A stretch of 64,000 nt of DNA from positions 249,427 to 313,426 of the forward strand of contig MU385764.1 of the NCBI GenBank assembly GCA_022497155.1, given 5' to 3'. The DNA is from Whalleya microplaca. Its lineage: Eukaryota > Ascomycota > Sordariomycetes > Xylariales > Xylariaceae. This document shows positions 44,774 through 57,300 of this stretch, in pieces. Every line of letters begins with the position of its first letter. Within the stretch, counting starts at the first letter, position 1. A program made the position numbers and the translations under genes. The notes under the pieces were generated by a model. The model was not told the origin of the DNA. It was given only the letters and a program-made list of their open reading frames with translations, and made no database searches.

Positions 44774-47121
44774 AAATACTAGTCAATGCGTTTATTATTC
44801 AACCACGTTTCTCTTGTGGGATTGGCGATCATGTTGATGAGATTGAACCAAGTGTCTTTTGACAACCGCACACGAGAGTCTTCTAGAGAATCCACTCCTG
44901 GATGCAACCGAACTGAAGATTGAGTTCTGACAGGCATCCGGTTTCGTATACTATGGACCAGTCCGATGCCCAATAGAGGTTTTGAAGAATAACAGTTTTG
45001 GATGTTCGCAAGCATCACCTAAGTAGATAGGCTATTCCACCCAAGCCACTGCAAGAGCTTTTAAACGTTCACCACTCGTTAGCTCCGTAGAAATTTGTCC
45101 CGAACACCCATTTCAGCTCAAGCGGTTCCTCGTAAGTTGACATGGATAGCAGATCTATGCACAGACTTAAAGCCAGTGATGTATTACGAGGTCTACGTGA
45201 GGCTAATAGCGGACCTGCATCACTAGTATAGGGCTGACCCGAGGACTTGGGAGGAGAAACAGTGACCTCACCCTGGCCATTCACACCCCGTATTTTCGGC
45301 AGAGGAATATATTAAGTGTTTCAGTCTAAGCTTCAGCTCCTCGAGCTGAGAACATCAGACAAGAACACGATGATTCAGTTCGGTCCGTTTCATAATGTGT
45401 ATCTCAGTTCGTGAACAACCATAACGAATGGCGATGTAATTCTCTGTGAGTTGCCCCACGTCCACCGGACTTGACAGACTGAGATATCCCACTAATTTAC
45501 AAGGATTGCTCATTCTGCGAACAGAACACTACTCAACTTGGCAAGAATCGGGGGAGTCAGGGAGGCTGTAAGTGTCTTGCTAACGTGATAGTAGGACTTC
45601 ATGTCTAAAATTGGACCACTCAGACTCGGTTGTTCGGTCACGCTTCTTGCCCGTCAATGTCGTGTTTGAGAGCTAGTGACAGTCAACGGACCCCTCGAGC
45701 AGAAAAGGTGCGAACGGTGGGCCGGTGGGACTATGCTCGGGGATTTCGTGTTCTCAAGTTAGCACCAAGATCCATGCCGGAGATGGTCGCTACTACTAAG
45801 CTAGTATGCAGAATTAGCGACTCTTCCTCGGCTCCAATGAAGCTTGTTATGTATTACGTAGCAACCTGGCAGCATACCAAGTGGTTGTTAATGCTTGAGA
45901 ACTCGCATATCTGGCTAGAAGGACTGGGTATCCGGGAGTCGACTTGCGCCATCATTCTGGTACCTTCTCTTAATTTAGTTATCATGGAGGCCTCTCGCTT
46001 AGGTGATCATTTGCAGATTCCGACTTCTAGTCGATGAAATAAGACTGTCTCGAGGCCAATTACCCAATGTGATTGGATGAGATGGGATCTTGGTCCCAGC
46101 TCGTGTAGAATGGATACGTCCTCGCCTCAGCCCCAGCCCCAGCCACCATCATCTTATATAGTCGATATCACTCCACGACCACTAGTAGAGGACGAGACTA
46201 GTTCGTAAACTAGCCAGGGGCAATCTCGAGATCCGATCGCCGCTTGCGCCTCATTGGCACATAGGTAGTGTTCATTGTTGCATACAGCAATGCATCACGA
46301 ACTGAAACCACCCCACACTCACGTGCTAGGAAGTCATTCTTTAGCATCTGCCGAATATGCGGTTGTCAAATCCCCGGATTGCACCGTGGTGGCCGCGCGG
46401 CTATTGTTACCCTGAGATTGGCCGGCGCGTATTACCCGACCAGCCCGACTAGGTAGCCCACCACCGCATCAATCACGAACTCCATGTCTATCGCCGCTTT
46501 GGCCTTGCGGATCGACCTCGAGGTAGATAGGGAAATCCACTGCAACGCCTGCGCAACCCCGCGGGAGAAAGCTAGCAGCAACACATGAGTCGTTTAAGCG
46601 CTTCCAGGCTGGGCACAGCCACTTTCATATATCTAACATTCCAATTCGACCATTCTGCGACGTTGCATGACTCATGTACCTAGCTAAAGCAGAGTTAGGG
46701 ACATATTCGCGCTTGCGCTCGATGAAATTGTTGTCCGCTTCTGTGCCAACCCCTGGCTATCACTATTCAACTCCAGAGGCAATCTTCATCACGCACGTGT
46801 GCGGTCAAAGTGGCAACTCTGGCACCTTACAAGACAACAACTGGGAAAGTCTTCTATAATTTACTATAATTATGTGCCTTGCTAGCCGATGGAGGCATCG
46901 CGGGATTTCACCTACGGATGCTCTGTGAATATTATATCGAGCAGTGTGACAATCAGAAGGGCGCTGGTATCGCATTACTGCTGAGAATCGATGCCAGTCT
47001 TCAGCCCTGATATACATTGAAAATTAGCTTCATTTTTGATGCACCAACTTCCAGAAAGATCATAATCACTATATCGATCGTTCCCCCTTTCCCCTTGGTT
47101 AAAGTCGGCAAGGGACGTATA
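44774..47121. other. Interval between the deaminase and the PTH11-like receptor
   Basis: About 2.3 kb. Includes the deaminase upstream region, a TATATAG at about 46155 after a CAGCCC repeat (about 46121-46142), and a markedly GC-richer patch at about 46380-46590 with gene-relic-like frames (listed separately). A 135-codon plus frame at 45630-46037 has no recognisable features. Confidence 0.45.
46310..46580 (-). pseudogene. Possible gene relic in a GC-rich patch
   Basis: On the minus strand, a 55-codon frame ending at a TAA near 46433 (segments LLLAFSRGVAQALQW, KAKAAIDMEFVIDAVVGY) and a second frame continuing after it (RAGQSQGNNSRAATTVQ, ending at a TGA near 46342) look coding-like and would join by a single frameshift. 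Composition is clearly GC-richer than its flanks. No start codon, no domain recognised, so this is only a candidate decayed exon. Confidence 0.22.
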
Positions 47122-48402
47122 TCAGACCTGTGGGCTTTCCTTGCCTTTTGAATACTCGATGCTATACTGTACTGTCTTCTGAATGTGGAATACCTTATCA
47201 TCCCGCAACATGTACTCTTCAGAACTTGCGTCCCCTTTACGGACGCTGGTGAGGTTTGTAGCTTCCTTGCTGTTGATCCGTGCCCATTTGCCCTGGTCAT
47301 GTTTAGGGTCTCGGCTCATATAGGACTTTGAATAGCCGCTCCCATAGGAAGGGGGCTTCTCATGTCTGTCCCTAGAGCCGTAATGAGTCGGCATGAGTTT
47401 CGGGAACAGCTTGACGATGAGAGGTCGAATTTGAGGCAGACAGGCACAGACGACTGCCACATTCATCTCAATGATGGTCCACATAGTCGATGCGATGTCG
47501 TAAGTAGGGTCAGATGTGGTAGCTTGGACATCGATGGTCGTGATCCTCAAGCACGAGGTAATAAGAACACTATTTTTGTAGGTAAATATCGCGAAACATC
47601 TGGGGATGGGGGTAGTGGCAAACCTACAACACACCGAGAGTGAAGACCATGATAAGGGCAATCTTCTGGATCCTGGGAATCTGTAGCGCATAGACGAGTG
47701 GTATCGGAATGATGAGAATGATGATGTCCGTGGCGATCGAAAAGCCGGCATTGGCAAACCAGAAATGACCGTTGTCGATACAAGTCCCGTTTATAGACTT
47801 ATCGAACGCTTTGTCAATTGGAGTGCACTGGAATATCGTCGCCGTAACGGAAGCAATGCAATACATGACCACGCAAGTCAGAACAAAACAACAGGTCCAT
47901 CTGAACCACTTGACACCGCTGAAGATTCGAAGATAAAGTAAGAGGATGGCAGCCTTGGTAAGGTTGATGCAAGACTTGTATGTAATCTGGCACAGGTAGA
48001 AGTACTACTCAGAAAAGAGCATATTGATCAGTCTAATGTGTACATAGAAGCTTGGTAGATGGCCATGCCGAACCTTTAGGGCCTGATACCTCTCGGAAGC
48101 CGACAAGGCCTTTATGTGTCTGCCATAACCATAATGACAAGCAGCAAGCATGATGCCGCCGGATGCAAGCGCGAATCCCTAGCAGCAATTGCATAAGTAC
48201 ACGGCGGCAATCAATTTAATATAAGGACCAGACTTACGAGCGACACGAGGATAGCGTAATCATCAGTCCCCAGCTTACCTCCATTTCCTAGTCTTGACCA
48301 TACCCTTGTGCCAACAACCGCGGGGCAAATAGCCAGAAAGACGCTCACGGGGACGTGAACCATGTAGGCGTTGCTCTCAGCCGCCTGGGTAGCATCCATC
48401 AT
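47122..48402 (-). CDS. PTH11-like seven-transmembrane rhodopsin-domain protein
   Basis: A fungal-specific membrane protein family that includes the Pth11 receptor, linked to surface and nutrient sensing. Predicted exons, complement: 48402-48238, 48178-48074, 48004-47628 and 47569-47122; introns of 59, 69 and 58 bp, all GT-AG with matching phases; 364 aa. Hallmarks: VPVSVFLAICPAVVGTRVWSR, LGTDDYAIL, ACHYGYGRHIKALSASERY, ITYKSCINLTKAAILLLYLRIF, SINGTCID, WFANAGFSIATDIIILIIPIPLVYAL and the SCLRITTIDVQATTSDPTYD segment before the last helix (WTIIEMNVAVVCACLPQIRPL). The soluble C-terminal ~100 residues are polar. No CFEM cysteine domain precedes the helices, so it belongs to the CFEM-less group. 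Two adjacent ATGs (48402, 48399) can start it. Ligand unknown. Confidence 0.9.
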
Positions 48403-51260
48403 GCTGATAGATACGGAGAGTATTGCGGACCAAGGGGTAGTAGTAGCAGGTAGGGAACTATATAAGGGCACAGGGGCCACAACGGTCGTACTCCTGGATG
48501 AGACAAGAACCTAAGGCTCTCAGGACAGCATTCGTATTTAGGATTTCGAAAGCTGGTGCAATTGATACCCTGTGTTTGGTGTAGAGCCGCAGTTCAAGCG
48601 AACCTGTAAATATCGAAGGACCAGACCGGGTTATGAGGAGAGGTGCTAGGCTCGTTCCCCTAGATTTGAATAGTATGTAGTAGATTGAGGGGCTCTAGCA
48701 GTTGTCTATAAGGATGATGTTAAAATTGACTCTGACCTTATCGCTATGAGTTGACTGCTCCTTCCCGTCTGTCATGAGGCTAGGAGCCTATGTGGACTTG
48801 GTAAGTGCCTCGGTAGACGTGAACTAGAATTGCTGACTAACACATGGCAGAAGTTAAACCAGGCGCAGACTGTGTAATAGACATAAGATGCCTTCAATAT
48901 ATTTTCAATGTTCCGTTGTGAAATGGCATACATCTGTGGAGGCTTGCTTGATATTCAATAATGTCGAAGGGAGTACCCAGTTGACTGCTATGAACCACAA
49001 CCTTACAAGGCCAATCCTAGAGGACCCAACCGCATACGTTACTTGCAGAGGCGAGGGATTCCCAGAATTGTCGATTGTCCAGCCACGATGGCCATGCCCA
49101 GGAATGACACTGTTCTGATCAAGCCCCTTAGGCGGTACTAGTGTCGAGGAGGCTGAAGAAATAGATAGTAAGAAGAAAGGAGCTCTCTCGATATTTGGAG
49201 CCTCTCAGGCGAGAAAGATTGAGACTGGTCTTCGCTCATCTTCCCTTGTGACTTGCATACCTGAGACAAGCGCAAGCGAATGTGTAGTAGCACCTAGCGT
49301 GGCCCGTAAGACGTCCGACTTTCTCAACCGTTTATGTACAACAGGAGATTAACAAACACCAAGAGTCTACTACTATGTAGAGGCGGCGAGTTCGTACGGC
49401 GAAATGTCTTTGATGGTTTGGTACCTGTTCCGGACCTCTTAGCATTGTGCCTTGATACTAGCATGTATCTGTCGTTATCGCTTGTAGAACTTTGAAGTGC
49501 ACCAGTTGACTGTAGGTCATAGTTGAGTATGGATTATGATGATTGTTCTATGCCAACCATGCAACATGAGATTCGAGTAACCTGAACGAAGGAAATGGAA
49601 GCTCCAGTCCCACAGGTCGTCTACACCTTCTAGCAAGACATAGCGACTAATTGGCATATGCTATAGTGATCGTCACGATTTCATAAAGTGGCTGCCATTT
49701 TAGCGTCTACACTTCGTGCATCTCTTAGACGCAGCCAATGGTAAGACAGTTACGGGTAGGTAAGACATATTACGCAGGGGAGTGTACACCTTCTGTTAGA
49801 TCCTCTTACACATTAGGGACGTCAGTTCAGCCATTTATACCAGCAAGGAAGGAAACGTCGCCTCTATGGATCTATGGAGAAACAACATTTCCGTATGATA
49901 TCTTATGCAAGTGGATTAGCATAGGGACACGATATTCTCGTGTGCATTGATTGCATATCACTTTAGTTTCACAAAGTCTTGAGGTTTTAGAACCCGAAGC
50001 CAAGACAAGGAACCAGGGATGACCAGCAAAAGCAAGCACTTCTAGATCGTCTTGTCAGACTATCGGTTCGTGCCATCCTGCCGGGAACAGTGACGCGCCT
50101 TTTCAAGCCTTGTCGGCCAAAGCTAAGCCGCTTCCTCATCTGCTCATCTCATTGTGTGTGTATTCATGGGGATCAACAATGATTCGGATGCATAAGAGTC
50201 ACCTGAGATAGCAGAAAAAAGACCTGTTGGATCTCACCTGACGTTTACCTGATGAGCTAATGATCATTCTCTAGTTCATGCAATAGGGAACGCACCGGGG
50301 AGGCAGTGTGATCAAGAGAGTGGGGTAGGCGGAAAGCGAACTCTCCCCAGACTATTTGGATGAGAGGTTGGAGATAGATCGTAATGCATTGTATCGGTGT
50401 ATTGTTTGTCTCTCGAAAGTGCATTTCAGGCTCGCCGTAGTTGAGTCAGGAGTTCATAAAACTGTCGCCGCACCTAAGTCTACGGATGTCTGACATCTAT
50501 TTACACTGTATTAGCGCATATGAGAATCACACACCCGAGACTCGCATCTAAGGACACTATTCGCAATATAATTTCCCAGCTCTCGTTGGTGCTTTCCTAC
50601 GTATGGTATGAGCTAAGCTCGGATTCTTCCATAGGACATGTTGTTCCCCATCTCGCTCTCACCTACTAAGTACTTTAGTTACCCACGCACTCCAGCTCAG
50701 GAAAAGTCCGAGAAACATCTGTGCCGTGAGCCGAGGGTAGAGTTAAAAACAATCAAGAACTCAAGTACAATTCTTGCTAGTGGTAATATTGCCGAATAAA
50801 AGACTTATTCGATGCATGATCATTCTCGTCCTCGGGGGTTGTCTCGGGCCGTGTAGCCACCATGCGACGGAATGTCTTGGAAGCCTGGTTGCAAAGAGAT
50901 GGCGAGGGAGCATCGTGATGAATGTATTGGATATTAGCTGGCGGCTTACTAAATCATAGATATTCCACGGCACATGCTCCCATTTCCAGATATACTACGT
51001 CCTTAAGCTTTTAATAATGCGTATCTAGATAAATCGTATATGGAGTCCGTTTCCTTGCGTCGATCTTCAACCTCATTGCCTAAACTAAACATTTGTCTAC
51101 AACACTTCTGATCCCTAACTGCCAAAGAGACAATCTGATTATCTCTGGAGGGCTCCCTTACAATTCCTTCCGCTATTTTTACCATATCACCGTCGATTTT
51201 CACCCGATACCCACCCCTGTATCGCCTAGTTCCCTAAGTTCCACTGTCGTATCCATTACC
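48403..51260. other. Divergent interval between the receptor and the MFS permease
   Basis: About 2.9 kb of shared upstream region without recognisable genes. Short frames at 48888 and 49738 are unconvincing. The final ~150 bp are pyrimidine-rich with ACC-rich sequence leading to the permease ATG. Confidence 0.5.
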
Positions 51261-52932
51261 ATGTCGTCGGTAACTTCACAAGAGCTCCTGAATGAGGACA
51301 GAGAGAAGGCCGTCGCCATGGTAGCTATGGCCGAGGAAAAGGAGCCGTCTACGACGGAGTTGATTGTTGTCCCCTCCGAAATGATCGACGTCCGAGCCGA
51401 ACGGCGTCTAGTCCGCAAGATTGACCTTCACGTTTTCCCCATCATATTTGTCATCTACATGATGTCCTTCCTAGATCGCATAAACATCAGCAATGCGCGG
51501 ATCCAGGGCATGGTTAAAGATCTTGACTTGTATGGTGATCGGTTCAACACTGCTCTATTCGTGAGTCCTTCCTAAAATCAACATGCTCCTAGTTCTAACT
51601 GAGCCCACTAGGTATACTTTATCCCGTACATCCTGCTGGAGGTGCCGAGCAACATGATCTTCAGGAAAGTACGGCCGTCATACTATCTCTCATTTTTGAT
51701 GTTCGCTTGGGCTATCATCAACATGTGCATGGGGTTCGTGACCACCTACGAGGGCCTGGTGGTTCTTCGCTTCTTTCTCGGTGTCTTCGAGGCCGGTGTC
51801 GCGCCCGGTATCATTTACCTCACTTCTATGTACTACAAGAGACACGAATTTCAGACACGCATGAGCCTGTTTTTCTGTTCCACGCTGATCGGTGGTGCCT
51901 TCGGAGGGGTAAGTGACTAACTACCACGTGGCTCCCTCCCTTTTCTTCCTTCCCTCTCACCCACCATCCCTTCTCGATCGAATGTGTATCTAATGTGCAT
52001 TGCCGTATTTGAAGCTCCTTGCCTATGCCATAAGCGGCCTCGGAGGTTACCAAGGCCTTGCGGCGTGGCGCTGGATCTTTATTGTGGAGGGCGCCGCTAC
52101 GGCCCTGATCGCCATCATCGCCGTATTTCTGATTGTAGACTGGCCCGAAAAATGTCAGTTCCTCAGCCCCGAAGAGAAAGACCTCATGGCGCTGCGCCTG
52201 GCCTCCGACGGTGGCGACGCGGCGCGTATGGACACGCTGAACGCATACGCGTATAAGCTCATCTTTGCCGACTGGAAGGTCTGGCTCGCGTCGATAGTCT
52301 ACATGGGTGTCGGCACGACGGGATATGCAGCCACCTTCTTCATGCCCACGATCCTCAACGAGTTCGGCTGGAGTGCCCAGATGGCCCAGGTCCACACGAT
52401 CCCCGTCTACGTCGTCAGCGCCGTCGGCACGATGCTTGCAGCATACTTCTCGGATAAGCTGAGGCATCGCTACGGTTTCGTGATGCTCGGCTGTGTCATC
52501 ACCACGATCGGCTATAGCCTGTTGCTGCATCAGCAAGCGCTATCGCGGGAGGTCAAGTATGCCGCCATTTTCTTGGTCTCGTTGGGAGCGTATATTGGAA
52601 CGCCAATGGCGCTTGCGTGGCTGGCGAACAATGTGTCAGGACACTGGAAGCGCGCCTTCAGTTCTGCGATCCAGGTCACGATTGGCAATCTTGCAGGCAT
52701 CGTCGGGTCGAACATCTTCGTACAGAATGAGGCACCGCGTTATCCGACGGGATACGGTGTAGCCCTTGGCTTGACCTGGCTGGGAGGTCTGGCGGCATCG
52801 CTACTCTTCGCGGGTCTCTTGGTTGAGAATAAGAAACGGGAGGCGGGCAAGAGAGATGCGCGCTTGCGTCTACCAGAGGAGCAAGTCAATAATATGGGGG
52901 ACTATCATCCCTCTTTCCGGTTCACTTTATGA
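51261..52932 (+). CDS. MFS permease of the anion:cation symporter (Dal5/TNA1-like) family
   Basis: Proton-coupled uptake of organic anions such as allantoate, nicotinate or related carboxylates is typical of this family. Predicted exons 51261-51560, 51612-51908 and 52015-52932; introns of 51 and 106 bp, phase 0; 504 aa. The cytosolic N-terminus (MSSVTSQELLNEDREK) leads to the family motif LVRKIDLHVFPIIFVIYMMSFLDRINISNARI. Exon 2 carries YFIPYILLEVPSNM, the FLGVFEAGVAPGIIYLTSMYYKRHE motif (split: FLGVFEAGVAPG, YYKRHEFQTR) and helices 3-5. Exon 3 includes AWRWIFIVEGAAT, DWKVWLASIVYMGVGT, and the C-terminal six helices with GNLAGIVGSNIF. The C-terminal tail is short and charged. The substrate cannot be deduced; distance from the P450 argues against a dedicated cluster exporter, and the family normally imports. 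Confidence 0.92.
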
Positions 52933-54358
52933 GTAATTTCCACAGCCTTAGGTTATAAAAATGCAGCATTAACTATTCAAAAATTCGCTATCCCGTGAAC
53001 TACATCTATATAAGCGTAAGACCTTCACAGACAGTACATCATATAGGCAGGTTCATACGAAGCAAGTCATAGACTCAGCACCATATTTCGTGGTCAATGC
53101 GAAGGGATTACGCATCCAGTTCTGATATACTCAATAAATTTGATATTGTGACTGTGTGTTGTTATGAACCTCAGCATTGAGGCTCTAGTTTGCATTGTAT
53201 CGTCATCGCTTCGAAGAAACTTCCTCTTTGCTTCTCTATGTTGGCATCAAACGATGGAGATTGAGCTGGGAAATCCATCATCCATGCACCTAGGCATTTC
53301 TCACAGGCCTCCAATACTTTTTACTGCATTGCTTCCCTAATGATGCTGTCAGCTACTCAGCTGATTTTTCTCCAGTAATTCTAATGGGATGGGCATATGT
53401 TGATTACCCCTATTTGTCTGACCTAGATAGTGAGCATAGGGAGTGGGAACACATATATATATATCATTAACGTCTCAGTAAATCATTTTCGCCTAGACTT
53501 CGTTAGGTTGTTATCAATCATTGACTATTAGCATAGGCTTCATACGGTAAGAGGAAGTATCAATCATATGTCCAAGGACCAAGATGAGAAAACCTGGCCG
53601 GCCAGATATACAATGTAGCCTCGTCTGTGTACCCAATCACAATATTACAAGCTGTGATACACATGGTATTCTAGATCTTTCGCTTGATTTAATTCAGATA
53701 CACCTTTCCGCCCTGCCTATCCTCAACTGAGCGGTGTCAGTTAGCCAGTTATACATATAGTAATACATACACAACATCGCTCAACGCGATTTTCCTCCCC
53801 GCGATATTCATGCTTTCTTCTCCTACCCCAATTAATGCAGGCCCAGCCCGGGTATATGTGTGTGTGTGCGTGTCCGCGCGCGTTGAGCTGTACCCGGAAG
53901 ACAAGGCCGGACCAGACCAATGAGTGCATGCCAAAACAGCGCGGTTTCCATCAGTCAACGACGGGATCATCCCGATCTACGCGGGTTGGAAGGGTCGCCA
54001 TTACTGCGGCAGTGCCCAACGGTGGCCATATATCCATCCATCTATCCCCGTCTCTTGTGATGGTCGCGTGGACTGAAGAATCTCCACCTCTCCCTTATTT
54101 CATGTGCGCTAAAATTAGAAGGAAAAAATGGCCACAAATGCATGCATGCAAAAAGGTGCCGGGTATATGTATGTATGTTCGGGCGTATAAAGAGCGAAGA
54201 AGAAATATATGTTGATCATCTCCGCTACATCAGTCGAGACGGTTATATTCGCGTCCGTGTGCGCAAGGTAGTGTGTAGATGCTTATCATTAAGAGCATTG
54301 GATCCGGTCATCACAGTCGTTAGAGAGCCATGTGAGTGGCCATTGGTCAGGGAAGTGT
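52933..54358. other. Convergent interval without genes
   Basis: 3' flanks of the permease and the 'hoxa13'-type gene. Contains an AT dinucleotide run around 53453-53464 and a GTGTGT/CGCGCG purine-pyrimidine run at about 53857-53882. A 126-codon plus frame at 53835 lacks supporting features. Confidence 0.55.
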
Positions 54359-57300
54359 CTAGAGCTCATCCTTGAGGTGGTCGACGGTATCTTTGACCTT
54401 ATGAGCAGCAGAGCTAGCCGTATCGGTCACTTCGCTCGCAGCACTAGCTGCTGTTGCGGACGCAGCGCTGGCGAAGCTCGACGCTGAGGAGGCACCCGTC
54501 GCGTATACTGCGGCAAGGCGCGAGTACACCGATTCGGTGAAGGTGGGTTCTTTGCCTACCACAAGCTCAGACAGGATAGAACTGACGACCGAGTACTGCG
54601 ACGAAGCACTGTCACTTCCCGAGGCGGCATAATTACCGGCTGCCGAGGTCGCCGACGAGATCTGGCCGGCCGCGGCATCCGTTGCTGATGCAGCGTAGTC
54701 ACCGGCCGCGGATGCGAGGTTATCAGCCACCTCGTACAGATTCTGGTACCACGGAGTTGGCGTGGGTGCGGCGTAGACCTGTGAACTGACCCGGCTAAGT
54801 AGCGCATCCCAGTTCTCGCCGACATAATCGGTTGCCTCGGACGCCTTACCACCGACTGACGACGCCAGAGACTCGACACCTTCGCTAGCGGCGGAAGCAG
54901 CAGAAGCAATAGACTCACCAGCCGCCGCCGCGGCAGATGAGGCAGATTCCTGAATGTTGGTTGGCGTAGGCGTTGCGGTCAGCGAACTTACTGCCGTAGA
55001 AGCAGCAGACACGAATTCGGAATATCGAGCGTGAGCCAGCCCCAGTCCAGCGAAATAATTGTGTTTGGCCTGGTCAAGAAGCTTCTGGGCCTTCTGTTCC
55101 GCGTCTTCTAGGTATGTGCTGGGCGTTGGCTCGGCGGCGCCGACTGCTACCTTCGCGGACTCGTATTGCTCAGCAGCCCAGTTGACGGAGTCCTCAAAGT
55201 TCTGCTGCGCAATGGATTGGACCCTTTCCCAATCCACCGACGGGATTGTCGGCAAGTTCGGGGCCCATTTCGTGGTGGGAGTGGTGGGAGTGCCGTAGAC
55301 GCCCTGCGAAGCGGCGGTCATGGCTACACCGAGGCGAGAGTTGGCAGCAGCCACGGCACCAAGATACGCATTTGATACAGAACTGAACATCTCCTCGTGC
55401 ACCGGCTTCGGCTTACCAGATATCTGAGCCGAGACGACAGACATGGCGCGCGAGTAGTGATCGGCTGCCCCTGCAATCGCGGCGGTATAGGCGGCTTGGG
55501 CTGCCGAAGTGATACTGGCGGGAACGTCGGACTGGACTACGGACATAGCGCTCGACGCGGACGAGGCAGCATCTTCATCAAGTATCGGTTGTCGCGAAGG
55601 GACAGATTGAGCCGCAGCGCCGAATAGGGCAGGCTTGATAGTCGCCTCGGTTTTGGCGTCGGCAGATGGCGCATTTGGCTCTTCGTCAGGGGTATCGATA
55701 ATCGTCTCCTGAATCTGCTCCGGTCCGTCGACCGGGTCTGAACTTGGCAGTTCCTCGATGGATTCGGTGGCACTGGTTGCGTCATTGGCAACAGCTGTGG
55801 CTTCTGAGCTAGCGCGCTCAGTCGGCTCGGCCGTGAGACTCTCCATCGGTAGGGGAGCAGAAGTCTCCGAGTCTGTGTCATCTACCTGCGAAAGCGAGAC
55901 AGTGACTGTTTCGCTTTCCTCGTCGTCTCGCCCAGTAGTTGAGAGTTTGGTTGAGACGTCCTCGCCGAGAGCCTCGCTAACTGATTCAACACCACCTTCC
56001 ACCTGCTCACTGGCGGAACGAGCTGCCTCCTTCGCACTTTCGGAAGCCTCGGCGACTTTCCGGGCGACAGCAATAGCTGCGAGCTCCGTCGTTTCGCTGT
56101 CGAAATCGTCGCTGAAGTCTCCGGCTATCGCCTTCCACGTAGCGATCTGCTTGAGTCGTGCTAGTTCCTGAGCCGCAGTCTGTGCAATGCTCATGCCCTC
56201 ATCCTCGATTTCAGCACCAGCCGCCTGCGCATCCAGAAGGCCGGGATGCGTCGTGATCAAACGCTTGAGCTCATCGGTCCACTCAGCAAATCGCGCTTTC
56301 ATCTCGTGGTATTTCTTCCAGTCCTTGTAGGTAACTCCCTCCATCCATGCCCATTTGATACCGATCTTCTGCAGGGCTAAATCGCGGGTCTTTTCGATGA
56401 TGCTGACGTGCTCCTGGGCGGCATGTGTAACGGCGGTTTCCGTCTCCTGCTCGTACTGCTGGCGCCAGTTGCGAATCTCCTGGGCCATGTCCCTAATCTT
56501 CAGACCAGCACCGCGGATGGCGGCGGCTAGCTCCTCATCTCTCTTCTCGGCATTGTCGGCGTTCTTCTCCAGGGAAGTGACAATAGATTTCTTGAGGTTT
56601 TCAAGCTCAGACTTGACAGTCTCTTCTAGCTGTGCCAACAAAGGTTTGCCTACTTTCTCGGCTTCCGTCTCTATCATACGGGCCGCAATCTCATCGACGG
56701 CGGCTTCGATCTCAATAGCGCCCTCTTCGGCGACCTTCGTGAATTTCCCATTCCAGAGCTCCAGGTCCTCGGCCACGGTCTTGGCGGCCAGTTCACGAAC
56801 TTCTTGCGGGGTGCCTTTTGATTTCTTCTGGTCAACCTTCAGCTGCGGCGTGGCTTCCTGGGTCTCGGACTGGTCTACTGTAGTCGAGGCTGTTTCGGAG
56901 ATGACCACATTTTCAGATGCCGAAGCAGTAGAGGACACCGAAGGCTTCGCAAAACTCGATTTTGAACCTGTGCTACTGGACTGTTAGCTCATTGCCCCCC
57001 CCCTGTTGGAAATTGATGAGAGGGACATTGTCATAGGAACGTACAAGTCTCCTTCTTCCGTAGTGGGCTTATACTTCTTCTCCTTGTATCTACCGAGACG
57101 TTCCCCAATGCGCACGAGTTGAGGCTCAACCTTCAGAACGTAGACATCGCGTACATGAGGCCAGATAGTAGCGTTGAGAAAGGCATAGGTCTTGTTCCAA
57201 GCCCACACAGTCGAAGGCACGGCAGTGTCGGCTGTAAAGGTGTAAGCGGCATCGTAGCCCTGTGCGGCATAGGGCTCCACGAAGACATAGGCCGGGAGAA

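Noticed and set aside
45630..46037. 135-codon plus-strand frame
   Set aside because: Mixed, domain-free composition without leader or exon partners.
31881..52932. Idea of a secondary-metabolite gene cluster (P450, MFS, receptor, hydrolase)
   Set aside because: No polyketide synthase, NRPS, terpene synthase or pathway regulator is present, distances are large, and the MFS protein belongs to an uptake family.
55758..56987. Two long plus-strand Ser/Ala-rich frames
   Set aside because: Mirror images of the Ala/Ser/Glu-rich exon 3 of the 'hoxa13'-type gene.
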